Below, in pieces: positions 7,181 through 15,964 of a stretch of DNA of 39,389 nt (positions are counted from its first letter, which is position 1; every line of letters begins with the position of its first letter). The notes beneath the pieces were generated by a model. It had not been told where the DNA came from, searched no databases, and saw only the letters and a list, made by a program, of their open reading frames with translations. A program made the position numbers and the translations under genes. The DNA is taken from assembly GCF_937927635.1 (NCBI RefSeq), contig NZ_CALBRW010000031.1, positions 1 through 39,389 of the forward strand, given 5' to 3'. This stretch comes from an uncultured Microbacterium sp. Lineage in GTDB: Bacteria; Actinomycetota; Actinomycetes; Actinomycetales; Microbacteriaceae.

Positions 7181-8050
7181 ATGCGGTTTGCCCATCTGAG
7201 CGCTCGCGACTCCCAGGACCTCCAGCTCGCCGTCGTCGACGGCGAGGAGGCCATCCTGGTCAGCGACCTCCTCTCCCCCAGCCCGAGAACACTCCAGGAC
7301 CTGATCGCGGGCGGTGACGAGATGCTCGAGCGCCTGCGCGCAGCGCTGGCCGAGGGCCGCGCCACCCGGCATCCGCTGGACGGATTCTCGTTCGGATCCG
7401 CCGTGCTGAACCCGCCGGCGATCCTCGCTGTCGGGCTGAACTACTCCGCGCACTCCAGTGAGCTGGGACTGAAGACCGACAAGGACCCCACGGTGTTCAC
7501 GCTGTGGCCCAACTCCCTGACGGGGCACGGCCAGACCACGTCGTGGACGCGCTCGCTCAGCGAGTCCGTGGACTATGAGGCCGAGCTCGGCGTGATCATC
7601 GGCAAGTCGACCAAGAACGTCTCCGTCGAGGACGCCCTCGACGCGGTGTGGGGCTACACGGCCGTGAACGACGTGACCGCCCGCGACATCCAGTTCGCCG
7701 AGGCGCAGTGGTGCCGCTGCAAGTCGTTCGACGGCTTCACGCCCACCGGTCCCGTGGTCGTCACCGCCGACGAGATCCCCGATCCGCAGGCGCTGCACAT
7801 CTGGACCGTGGTCGACGGTCACACCGTGCAGGATGCCACCACCGCGCAGATGGTGCGGCCCGTCGCGACTCTGGTCGCGCACCTGTCGTCTTCGATCACC
7901 CTGCAGCCGGGCACGCTGATCTCCACCGGCAGCCCGGGCGGCGCCGGCTACTCCCGCGACCCGCAGATCTTCCTGCGCGACCGCTCGACGGTCACCGTCG
8001 GGATCGAGGGCATCGGCGAGCTCACCACGCACTGCCGGATCGTCGACTGA
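7181..8050 (+). CDS. Fumarylacetoacetate hydrolase (FAH) family protein
   Basis: A 289-residue protein. The C-terminal two thirds (about residue 80 onward) form the FAH fold: LAVGLNYSAHSSELG, then YEAELGVIIGK with the metal-binding Glu pair, AVWGYTAVNDVTARDIQ (metal Asp), KSFDGFTPTGPVVV and ISTGSPGGAGYSRDP. Members cleave C-C bonds in acyl-pyruvates, fumarylpyruvate or 2-oxo-diene diacids, or isomerise or decarboxylate them. The N-terminal 80 residues are the small domain usual in actinobacterial two-part members. No other aromatic-degradation gene is nearby, so the substrate is unknown. The start is fixed by the TACCGT box 6 nt upstream of the ATG. It converges on aspA across a strong hairpin. 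Confidence 0.9.
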   Translation: MRFAHLSARDSQDLQLAVVDGEEAILVSDLLSPSPRTLQDLIAGGDEMLERLRAALAEGRATRHPLDGFSFGSAVLNPPAILAVGLNYSAHSSELGLKTDKDPTVFTLWPNSLTGHGQTTSWTRSLSESVDYEAELGVIIGKSTKNVSVEDALDAVWGYTAVNDVTARDIQFAEAQWCRCKSFDGFTPTGPVVVTADEIPDPQALHIWTVVDGHTVQDATTAQMVRPVATLVAHLSSSITLQPGTLISTGSPGGAGYSRDPQIFLRDRSTVTVGIEGIGELTTHCRIVD

Positions 8051-8056
8051 TCCCGC

Positions 8057-8135
8057 CGAGACCCCTCACCACAGTCGAAACCCCTCCTGATCCGCGGTGG
8101 ATCAGGAGGGGTTTCGACATTCAGGAGGGGTCTCG
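8057..8135. terminator. Strong nested bidirectional terminator
   Basis: The core is a perfect 20-bp stem, 8074-8093 with 8099-8118 (arm begins GTCGAAACCCCTCCTG), loop GCGGT. Outside it a second pair, CGAGACCCCT (8057-8066) and AGGGGTCTCG (8126-8135), can also pair. The right flank AGGAGGGGTCTCG is a near copy of AGGAGGGGTTTCG in the core. It lies between the convergent FAH gene and aspA. Confidence 0.88.
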
Positions 8136-8153
8136 CGAACGGAGGAGAGGGGA

Positions 8154-9614
8154 TCAGTTCTGCGGAAGGTCCTCGGCGGCGATCACGGGGATCGCGGCGG
8201 TGGTGGTCTCCAGGCCCGACAGGCGCGCCGGCGAGATCTGCTTCATGACCTCTTCGCGGGTCATCAGACCCGCCTCGACGACCAGGTCGGCGATGTTGCG
8301 GTTGGTGAGCAGCGCGGTCTTCGCCAGTGCTGCGGAGGCCGCGTAGCCGATGAACGGCGTGAGCGCGGTGACCACGCCCACCGAGGCGCCCACCATCGCG
8401 CCGAGACGCTCGCGGTTGGCGGTGATGCCGTCGACGCAGTTGACGCGCAGCGTCCACATGGCCTGGCGCATCCAGATGATCGACTGGTAGATCGAGTGCG
8501 CGATGACGGGCTCGAAGGCGTTCAGCTGCAGCTGCCCGGCCTCGACGGCCATCGTGACGGTCACGTCGGCGCCGGCGACGGCGAAGGCGACCTGGTTCAC
8601 GGCCTCGGGGATGACGGGGTTGACCTTGCCCGGCATGATGCTGGAGCCGGCCTGCGTGGCGGGCAGGTTGATCTCACCCAGACCCGCCTGCGGGCCGGAG
8701 GACAGCAGACGCAGGTCGTTGCAGATCTTCGAGAGCTTGATGGCATTGCGCTTGAGCGACGACGAGAACGACATGAACGCGCCGGTGTCGCTGGTGGCCT
8801 CCACCAGGTCGGTGGCGGTGCTGAGGTCGAGCCCCGAGATCTCGCGCAGGTGCTTGAGCACGGTCGGCGCGTAGCCGGGGTGCGTGGTGATGCCGGTCCC
8901 GATGGCCGTGGCGCCCATGTTGATCTCGGTGAGCAGCGACGCGTTCTCGGTCAGGCGGCTGTGATCCTCGCCCAGGGTCGTGGCGAAGCCGTGGAACTCC
9001 TGCCCCAGGGTCATCGGCACGGCATCCTGCAGCTGGGTGCGGCCGACCTTGAGCACATCGTGGAACTCGCCCGACTTGGACAGGAACGACTTGCGCAGCA
9101 GGTCGAGCTCGTCCAGCAGCGAGATCAGGTTCAGCGACAGGCCGATCTTGATCGCGGTCGGGTACACGTCGTTGGTGGACTGGCTGCGGTTGGTGTGGTC
9201 GATCGGGTGCAGGTACGAGTAGTCGCCCTTGGCGTGCCCGGCCATCTCCAGCGCGATGTTGGTGATGACCTCGTTGGCGTTCATGTTGGTCGAGGTGCCG
9301 GCGCCGCCCTGGATGACGCCGACGATGAACTGGTCGTGGAACTCGCCGTCGATCACGCGCTGCGCGGCGCGGTCGATGAGGTCGGCGCGCTCGGCGTCGA
9401 GGACGCCGATCTCCTTGTTGGCGCGTGCCGACGCCTGCTTGACCATCGCCAGCGCGCGGATCAGATCGGGGTAGACCGAGATGGGACGCTTCGTGATCGG
9501 GAAATTGTGCTCGGCCCGGAGGGTATGGACGCCGTAGTACGCGTCAGCGGGGATCTCGAGGCTTCCGATGGAGTCGGTCTCAGTACGGGTCTGGGCAGGC
9601 GCGTCGACGGCCAT
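8154..9614 (-). CDS. aspA: Aspartate ammonia-lyase (aspartase)
   Basis: A 486-residue member of the fumarase/aspartase superfamily, deaminating L-aspartate to fumarate and ammonia in the cytoplasm. The opening LEIPADAYYGVHTLRAEHNF is the aspartase form. GTSTNMNANEVI (106-117) and RSQSTNDVYP (143-152) are conserved substrate-site blocks. The flexible catalytic loop GSSIMPGKVNPVIPE (323-337) ends in VIPE, as in aspartases, where class II fumarases have TQCE; this decides the call. About 10 extra residues precede the usual start. ATG at 9612-9614 has AAGGAAG about 6 nt upstream. Together with the asparaginase fusion 2.5 kb away it completes a route asparagine to aspartate to fumarate. A fumarase role is the less likely alternative. 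Confidence 0.87.
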   Translation of the reverse strand: MAVDAPAQTRTETDSIGSLEIPADAYYGVHTLRAEHNFPITKRPISVYPDLIRALAMVKQASARANKEIGVLDAERADLIDRAAQRVIDGEFHDQFIVGVIQGGAGTSTNMNANEVITNIALEMAGHAKGDYSYLHPIDHTNRSQSTNDVYPTAIKIGLSLNLISLLDELDLLRKSFLSKSGEFHDVLKVGRTQLQDAVPMTLGQEFHGFATTLGEDHSRLTENASLLTEINMGATAIGTGITTHPGYAPTVLKHLREISGLDLSTATDLVEATSDTGAFMSFSSSLKRNAIKLSKICNDLRLLSSGPQAGLGEINLPATQAGSSIMPGKVNPVIPEAVNQVAFAVAGADVTVTMAVEAGQLQLNAFEPVIAHSIYQSIIWMRQAMWTLRVNCVDGITANRERLGAMVGASVGVVTALTPFIGYAASAALAKTALLTNRNIADLVVEAGLMTREEVMKQISPARLSGLETTTAAIPVIAAEDLPQN

Positions 9615-9666
9615 GTCACTTCCTTGTGGGGTTGGTGCGAATGGAAATCCGGGGGGTGATCCCAGT

Positions 9667-10584
9667 CTACGCCAGCGCGCGCGGCGGCTTTCGCGAGAAG
9701 GCCTCCAGGCGCTCGGCGGGTGAGAGTGCCGCCATCCGCGCCGTCCACTCCGCGCTGAAGTAGTCGCCCGTGCGCGCCTCTGCCACCGGGACGACGGTGT
9801 GCGTGATCACATCGGGTCGCACGTGCACGAGCTGGAACGACTCCGCGGCATCCATGCCGTTGACCTCGTCGGCGGGCCGGGCGAGGTTCATCGAGTAGCA
9901 GGTGGACGACGCCACGCTCACCGGGACCCCGGCGAACATCCCGAACGAGGAGTAGTGCAGATGACCAGCGAGGATGCCGCGCACGTCCGTCCCCGCGATC
10001 ACCTCGGCCAGCTCGTCCTGGTGACGCAGCTCGAGGATGTCGAACAGCGGCACATGAGCGGGCAGCGGCGGATGGTGCATGGCCAACAGCGTGCCGTGCG
10101 GGGCGGGCTGCGCGAGGATCCCCGCCAGCCAGTCCAGCTGCCCTCGGTCCAGGTCGCCGTGGTGCCAGCCGGGCACGCTGGTGTCCAGGGCGATCAGGCG
10201 CAGCCCGTCCAGGTCCCAGACGCCGGTGACGGGCTCCTGCGTGGCGGGCGAGTCCAGCAGTTCCGCGCGCAGCACCGGCCGCTCATCATGATTGCCCGCC
10301 ACCCAGACGATCGGGCATCCCAGGTCGACCCCGACGGGTTCCAGCGCCGTCCGCAGGCGGCGGTACGCGTCGGGCTCACCGAGGTCGGTCAGGTCGCCGG
10401 TCACGACGATCGCCGAGGGGTGCGGATGCACGCGCCGCACCGCGGCGAGGGTGTGCGCCAGGTTGCCGTCGCTGTCGGATCCGCCGGGATGGCGCGCACC
10501 GCCGGCGAGGAAGTGCGGGTCACTGAGATGGATGATCGTGTGCGTCGCCGGCTGATGACGACCGAACACGGGCGTGTCGCTCAT
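9667..10584 (-). CDS. Metallophosphoesterase, CpdA/Icc-like
   Basis: A 305-residue calcineurin-like phosphoesterase with the complete set of metal motifs: LSDPHF (D-x-H), VVTGDLTDLG (GD), VAGNHDERP (GNHD), MHHPPLP and AGHLHYSSFG (GHxH). The arrangement matches class III cyclic nucleotide phosphodiesterases (CpdA, and Rv0805 in mycobacteria), which hydrolyse cAMP and other phosphodiesters with a binuclear Fe/Mn centre. The substrate is not proven by the motifs. The C-terminal about 40 residues (GDYFSAEWTARMAAL onward) lie beyond the catalytic domain. ATG at 10582-10584 has no ribosome site but has TAGGCT exactly 6 nt upstream, so the transcript is probably leaderless. Confidence 0.88.
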   Translation of the reverse strand: MSDTPVFGRHQPATHTIIHLSDPHFLAGGARHPGGSDSDGNLAHTLAAVRRVHPHPSAIVVTGDLTDLGEPDAYRRLRTALEPVGVDLGCPIVWVAGNHDERPVLRAELLDSPATQEPVTGVWDLDGLRLIALDTSVPGWHHGDLDRGQLDWLAGILAQPAPHGTLLAMHHPPLPAHVPLFDILELRHQDELAEVIAGTDVRGILAGHLHYSSFGMFAGVPVSVASSTCYSMNLARPADEVNGMDAAESFQLVHVRPDVITHTVVPVAEARTGDYFSAEWTARMAALSPAERLEAFSRKPPRALA

Positions 10585-10590
10585 GTGCCC

Positions 10591-10596
10591 AGCCTA
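10591..10596 (-). promoter_or_regulatory. -10 box of a leaderless promoter (metallophosphoesterase)
   Basis: TAGGCT on the minus strand, then GGGCAC, then the ATG. Confidence 0.6.
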
Positions 10597-10616
10597 GGGG
10601 CGGTCGCCGACTCGCG

Positions 10617-10955
10617 TCAGTGGCCGCCGGAGACGATGAGGAAGATGCCGGCCGCGACGGCCAGCGCGCACAGCAGGAAGCATCCGATCGCCGCGAGGAA
10701 GGCGAGGTTCTTCTGCACCTCGGTCAGCGGGCTCTTGCGGGCCGCCTTGGCCGCCTGCTTGGCTGCGCGCTTGATCTCCTTCTCGGAGATCACGGTGATG
10801 GCGTCGGTGAACTCCGCGGGGGTCACGACGGGCACCCGGCCGGCGCGCACCAGCATCCGCAGTCCCAGCGCGTAGAAGAACACGATGGCGACGGCGCCGA
10901 CGATCGCGCCGGCGAAGACGCTCAGGAAGGCCAGCCAGTCGATCTCGATGCTCAT
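10617..10955 (-). CDS. Small membrane protein coupled to the phosphate transporter
   Basis: A 112-residue protein with one helix near residues 8-36 (FLSVFAGAIVGAVAIVFFYA), a basic middle segment rich in Lys/Ala (EKEIKRAAKQAAKAARKSP) and a second helix near 85-108. Its ATG overlaps the stop of the PiT gene (ATGA at 10952-10955), so its translation is likely coupled to that gene. The pairing suggests an accessory subunit or regulator of the transporter, but I do not recognise a named family. The longer in-frame reading upstream lies inside the transporter gene and is rejected. No export signal other than the first helix. Confidence 0.8.
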   Translation of the reverse strand: MSIEIDWLAFLSVFAGAIVGAVAIVFFYALGLRMLVRAGRVPVVTPAEFTDAITVISEKEIKRAAKQAAKAARKSPLTEVQKNLAFLAAIGCFLLCALAVAAGIFLIVSGGH

Positions 10956-12418
10956 CGGGCGTCCTCCTGCTCGTCCACGCCGAGATCCCACTCGGCCAGC
11001 TTCGCGCGGGCCCTGCGGCTGGCACTGAGCTGCTCCCACTCCGCCGCGGCCTTCTCAGCCTCGGCGTACTTCTGCGCGGCGCGCTCCGCCGCCTTGCGGG
11101 CCGCCTTGACCTCGCTGGGCTTCGCGCCGGACTTCTTGAGCTTCTTGGCCTTCTTCGCGGCGCGCTCCGCGTCATCGGCCTTGCGCTCGGCCTTCTCCAG
11201 CGCGCGCATCAGCTCGATGCGACTGGCGCGGCGGGTGGGGCCGGGGACGTCGGGCAGTTCGACGGCGTGACCGGACTCCGCCACGTCGCTCATGGCGTTG
11301 GAGGCGGTGACGGCGTCCTTGCGGGAGCGCAGGAACAGCCCCACGATGATGACCAGCGCGAGCGCCGCGTCGACCACGACACCCCATCCGCCCAGCCAGC
11401 GCACGATCAGGGCGGCGAGCGCGCCGACGATGCCGGCGGCCGGAAGGGTCAGCAGCCAGCCGACGGCGATGCGGCCTGCGGTGCGCCAGCGCACCGTGGA
11501 GCCGCGCCGGCCCAGGCCCGAGCCGATCACGGATCCGGAGGCCACCTGCGTGGTGGACAGCGCGAATCCGAAGGCGCTCGAGGCCAGGATCGTGGCGGCC
11601 GTGGAGCTCTCTGCCGCGAAGCCCTGCGCGGGCTTGACCTCGGTGAGACCCTTGCCGAGTGTGCGGATGATGCGCCATCCGCCGAGATACGTGCCCAGCG
11701 CGATGGTGCCGGCACAGGCGACGATGACCCAGAACTCCGGGTTGTGGTAGTCCGCGCTGGTGGGATCGCCGGTCTGCCAGCCGACCGTGATCAGGGCAAG
11801 GGTGATCACGCCCATGGTCTTCTGCGCGTCGTTGGTGCCGTGCGAGAGCGCGACCATCGAGGAGGTGAAGATCTGTCCCCACCGGAAGCCGGAGCGCCCG
11901 TCGGGCTTGCCGTCGTAGCGGCGGGTGATGCCATAGGCGACCTTGGTCGCGACGTACGCGATGATGCCCGCGGTGAGCGGCGCGATGAGCGCGGGCAGGA
12001 TCACCTTGGACATGACCACGCCGAAGTTGATCCCGCTGGCGCTGAAGCCGACGATCGTGGCTCCGATCAGGCCGCCGAACAGCGCGTGCGAGGAGCTGGA
12101 CGGCAGGCCCAGCAGCCAGGTGAGCATGTTCCAGGTGATGGCGCCGATGAGTCCGGCGAAGATCAGCTCGGGCAGCAGCGTGTGGCCGATGGCCGACTCG
12201 TTGATGATGCCGCCGGAGACGGTCTTGGACACCTCCGTCGACAGGAAGGCCCCCACCAGGTTCAGGCACGCGGCCAGCAGCACCGCGGTCTTCGGCTTGA
12301 GGGCTCCGGTGGCGATCGGCGTCGCCATGGCGTTGGCCGTGTCGTGGAATCCATTGGTGAAATCGAAGAACAGGGCCAGTGCGATCACCAGCACGACGAT
12401 GAGGGCTGCGGTTTCCAC
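10952..12418 (-). CDS. pit: PiT-family inorganic phosphate transporter
   Basis: A 488-residue low-affinity phosphate permease working with metal-phosphate and protons. The two inverted PHO-4 signatures are present: FDFTNGFHDTANAMATPIAT (18-37) and ALSHGTNDAQKTMGVI (190-205). About ten membrane helices fill residues 5-365. The last ~90 residues (398-488) are an Ala/Lys/Glu-rich, probably coiled-coil cytoplasmic tail, longer than in the shortest PiT proteins. Start is GTG (12416-12418) with GGAAGAGA just upstream. A PHO-box-like direct repeat lies 62-83 nt upstream of the start. The last codons overlap the small membrane protein gene. Confidence 0.93.
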   Translation of the reverse strand: METAALIVVLVIALALFFDFTNGFHDTANAMATPIATGALKPKTAVLLAACLNLVGAFLSTEVSKTVSGGIINESAIGHTLLPELIFAGLIGAITWNMLTWLLGLPSSSSHALFGGLIGATIVGFSASGINFGVVMSKVILPALIAPLTAGIIAYVATKVAYGITRRYDGKPDGRSGFRWGQIFTSSMVALSHGTNDAQKTMGVITLALITVGWQTGDPTSADYHNPEFWVIVACAGTIALGTYLGGWRIIRTLGKGLTEVKPAQGFAAESSTAATILASSAFGFALSTTQVASGSVIGSGLGRRGSTVRWRTAGRIAVGWLLTLPAAGIVGALAALIVRWLGGWGVVVDAALALVIIVGLFLRSRKDAVTASNAMSDVAESGHAVELPDVPGPTRRASRIELMRALEKAERKADDAERAAKKAKKLKKSGAKPSEVKAARKAAERAAQKYAEAEKAAAEWEQLSASRRARAKLAEWDLGVDEQEDAR

Positions 12419-12479
12419 CGTTCTCTTCCGTTGGGGATTGTCAGGAGGGGGGCCGACTGCGCGGCGTGACGAACGAAGA

Positions 12480-12501
12480 GTTCACCGTGGGTTCAGATTC
12501 C
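12480..12501 (+). promoter_or_regulatory. PHO-box-like direct repeat upstream of pit
   Basis: Two adjacent 11-mers, GTTCACCGTGG (12480-12490) and GTTCAGATTCC (12491-12501), match the 11-nt direct-repeat form of actinobacterial PhoP boxes (GTTCACC-type). The repeat lies in the 181-nt gap between pit (minus) and ptrB (plus) and reads on the plus strand. It overlaps the perfect 12-bp palindrome TCCGTATACGGA (12499-12510). Phosphate control of pit is inferred. Confidence 0.5.
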
Positions 12502-12587
12502 GTATACGGAGCCCGCTGGAATCCTCCCACCCCGCCACACGATGGTCAAACCAGCACGGAATCGGGCCGTCACCGGATGTGCTCCGA

Positions 12588-12593
12588 TAGCCT
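12588..12593 (+). promoter_or_regulatory. -10 box of a leaderless promoter (ptrB)
   Basis: TAGCCT is followed by CGACAG and the GTG start at 12600; there is no Shine-Dalgarno sequence. Confidence 0.55.
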
Positions 12594-12599
12594 CGACAG

Positions 12600-14705
12600 G
12601 TGAGTGAATCCCGCATCCAGCCGCCCGCAGCGGCCCGCCGTCCCCGCAGCCGCACGCACCACGGCGACGTCTTCGAGGACCCGTACGAGTGGCTGCGGAG
12701 CAAGGAGGATGCCGAGGTCATCGCGCACCTCGAGGCCGAGAACGCGTACGCCGACGAGCGCACCGCGCACCTGGCGCCGCTGCGCGAGACGCTCTTCACG
12801 GAGGTCAAGAGCCGCGTGCAGGAGACCGACCTGTCGGTTCCGTCGCGACGCGGCGACTGGTGGTACTACGGCCGCACCGAGGAGGGCGCGCAGTACGGCA
12901 TCCAGTGCCGCACCGCGGCGGATGCCGGCGACTGGACTCCCCCGGTGCTCGAGCCCGGCGTCCCCGTGCCCGGTGAGCAGGTCCTGCTGGACGGCAACGT
13001 CGAGGCATCCGGTCACGAGTTCTTCTCGATGGGCGCGTTCGACATCTCCGAGGACGGCACGCGGATGCTGTGGTCGGTCGACTTCGAGGGCGATGAGCTG
13101 TACACGGTGCACGTGCGCGACCTCGTCACCGGCGAGGAGCTCGCCGACGTGATCCCGAACACGGGACAGGCCTTCTTCACTCCCGACGGGCGGACGATCG
13201 TGTACACGACCAGGGACGAGGCGTGGCGGCCCGACACCCTGTGGTTGCACGAGATCGGCTCCGACGCCGAGGACGTGAAGCTGTTCCACGAGCCGGACGA
13301 GCGCTTCTGGCTGGGCGCGGGGATCACTCGCAGCCGGAAGTACCTCGTGATCGACCTCGGGTCGAAGATCACCAGCGAGCAGCTGCTGCTGGACGTGTCG
13401 GACCTCGCCGCGGTTCCGCAGGTGGTGTGGCCGCGCCGCGAGGGCGTGGAGTACTCCGCCGATCACGCCGTCATCGACGGCGAGGACCGGCTGCTGATCC
13501 TGCACAACGAGAACGCCCTGGACTTCGAGCTGGTCGAGGTCGCGGCATCGGATCCGCAGGGCGAGCGGCGGGTGCTGCTCCCCCACACCCCGGGTCGTCG
13601 GCTGATCGACGTGGACTGCTTCCGCGATTTCGCGACCGTCGAGTACCGGCGCGACGGGATGCCGCACGCGGCCCTGCTGGACCACCGCAGCGGTGCGCTG
13701 GACGAGATCACCTTCGACGAGCCGCTGTACGAGGCGTACTTCAGCGGCAACGCGGAATGGCACGCGCCGTTCCTGCGGATGGGTTTCACCTCTTTCGTGA
13801 CGCCGTCCACGGTGCTGGAGCTGGAACTCGCCACGGGCGAGAAGCACGTGCGCAAGCAGCAGGTCGTGCGCGGCGACTACGACAGCGCGGACTACGGCCA
13901 GCTGCGCGTGTGGGCCACCGCACCCGACGGCGCGCAGGTGCCGGTCTCACTGGTGTGGAAGCGCTCGTTCGGGGAACCCGGCGCCCAGCCGCAGCCCGTG
14001 CACCTGTACGGCTACGGCTCCTACGAGCACTCCATCGACCCCGGGTTCTCGGTCATGCGTCTGTCGATGCTGGACCGCGGCGTGATCTTCGCCGTGGCGC
14101 ACGTCCGCGGCGGCGGGGAGATGGGCCGGCACTGGTACGAGGACGGCAAGGAGCTGCACAAGCGCAACACCTTCACCGACTTCATCGCCGCCGGGCGCCA
14201 TCTGGTCGACAGCGGCGTCACGACGCCCGCGCAGCTGATCGCCGAGGGCGGCAGCGCGGGCGGTCTGCTGATGGGCGCCGTCGCCAACCTCGCCCCGGAG
14301 CTGTTCGCCGGAGTGCTGGCGGCGGTGCCGTTCGTGGACGCGCTGACCTCGATCCTGGATCCGTCACTGCCGCTGACGGTCGTGGAATGGGACGAGTGGG
14401 GCGACCCTCTGCACGATCCCGAGGTGTACGCGTACATGAAGTCGTACACGCCCTACGAGAACATCGCGGCCGATGCCTCAGCGTACCCGCGCATCCTCGC
14501 CATGACCTCGCTCAACGACACCCGCGTGCTGTACGTGGAGCCGGCGAAGTGGGTGCAGGCGCTGCGTCATGCCGGAGCGCCCGACGTGATCATGAAGTGC
14601 GAGATGTCCGCCGGGCACGGCGGCGTGAGCGGCAGGTACAACGCCTGGCGCGAACGCGCCTTCGAAATCGCCTGGATGCTGGATGTGCTGGGGCTGGCCG
14701 AGTAG
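12600..14705 (+). CDS. ptrB: Oligopeptidase B (protease II, S9A family)
   Basis: A 701-residue serine peptidase that cuts short peptides after Arg or Lys in the cytoplasm. The N-terminal part opens with HHGDVFEDPYEWLRSKEDAE and continues as a seven-bladed propeller to about residue 410. The alpha/beta-hydrolase domain holds HLYGYGSYEHSIDPGFS, the nucleophile Ser552 in EGGSAGGLLMG, Asp640 in SLNDTRVLYVEP and His673 in AGHGGVSG. The length agrees with family members of about 680-710 residues. The S1-type acidic region and overall pattern favour oligopeptidase B over prolyl oligopeptidase. GTG start at 12600 is set by TAGCCT 6 nt before it. It converges on pfkA with only 32 nt between. Confidence 0.93.
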   Translation: MSESRIQPPAAARRPRSRTHHGDVFEDPYEWLRSKEDAEVIAHLEAENAYADERTAHLAPLRETLFTEVKSRVQETDLSVPSRRGDWWYYGRTEEGAQYGIQCRTAADAGDWTPPVLEPGVPVPGEQVLLDGNVEASGHEFFSMGAFDISEDGTRMLWSVDFEGDELYTVHVRDLVTGEELADVIPNTGQAFFTPDGRTIVYTTRDEAWRPDTLWLHEIGSDAEDVKLFHEPDERFWLGAGITRSRKYLVIDLGSKITSEQLLLDVSDLAAVPQVVWPRREGVEYSADHAVIDGEDRLLILHNENALDFELVEVAASDPQGERRVLLPHTPGRRLIDVDCFRDFATVEYRRDGMPHAALLDHRSGALDEITFDEPLYEAYFSGNAEWHAPFLRMGFTSFVTPSTVLELELATGEKHVRKQQVVRGDYDSADYGQLRVWATAPDGAQVPVSLVWKRSFGEPGAQPQPVHLYGYGSYEHSIDPGFSVMRLSMLDRGVIFAVAHVRGGGEMGRHWYEDGKELHKRNTFTDFIAAGRHLVDSGVTTPAQLIAEGGSAGGLLMGAVANLAPELFAGVLAAVPFVDALTSILDPSLPLTVVEWDEWGDPLHDPEVYAYMKSYTPYENIAADASAYPRILAMTSLNDTRVLYVEPAKWVQALRHAGAPDVIMKCEMSAGHGGVSGRYNAWRERAFEIAWMLDVLGLAE

Positions 14706-14710
14706 GCGCA

Positions 14711-14735
14711 GCCCCGCCGCCGCTGGTTCCGGGGC
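14711..14735. terminator. Possible short terminator between ptrB and pfkA
   Basis: GCCCCG (14711-14716) can pair with CGGGGC (14730-14735) across a 13-nt loop in the 32-nt convergent gap. The stem is short and there is no U-run, so this is weak. Confidence 0.3.
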
Positions 14736-14737
14736 CC

Positions 14738-15766
<1,029 letters not shown>

Positions 15767-15910
15767 GCTGCCGCCTTCGTACAGTCGGGTGGAGAGGGGG
15801 AAAGGTGTGAGGCGACGCTGCCTGCATCCGACCCTAGTGCAGAATCGGCAATCTTGCGGGCCGGATCACAGCATCCGACGTCTTCTTGCCGGAATCTCCG
15901 AAAAAAGTCG

Positions 15911-15950
15911 AAAGAGGGCGTCAAGAACCCGAGTTCTTGACGCCCTCTTT
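15911..15950 (-). terminator. Intrinsic terminator of the SNF2 helicase gene
   Basis: A perfect 18-bp stem, 15911-15928 with 15933-15950, and a 4-nt loop (minus strand TCGG). On the minus strand the stem is followed by CGACTTTTTTCGG, a true U-run. It sits 15 nt beyond the helicase stop codon. It is the most classical terminator in the window. Confidence 0.92.
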
Positions 15951-15964
15951 CGTGGCTGCGGCGA

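Noticed and set aside
8154..9614. Class II fumarase
   Set aside because: The loop reads GSSIMPGKVNPVIPE and the start reads YYGVHTLRAEHNF, both aspartase forms.
8097..9659. Plus-strand open frame opposite aspA
   Set aside because: Antisense of a well-supported aspartase; composition typical of GC shadows.
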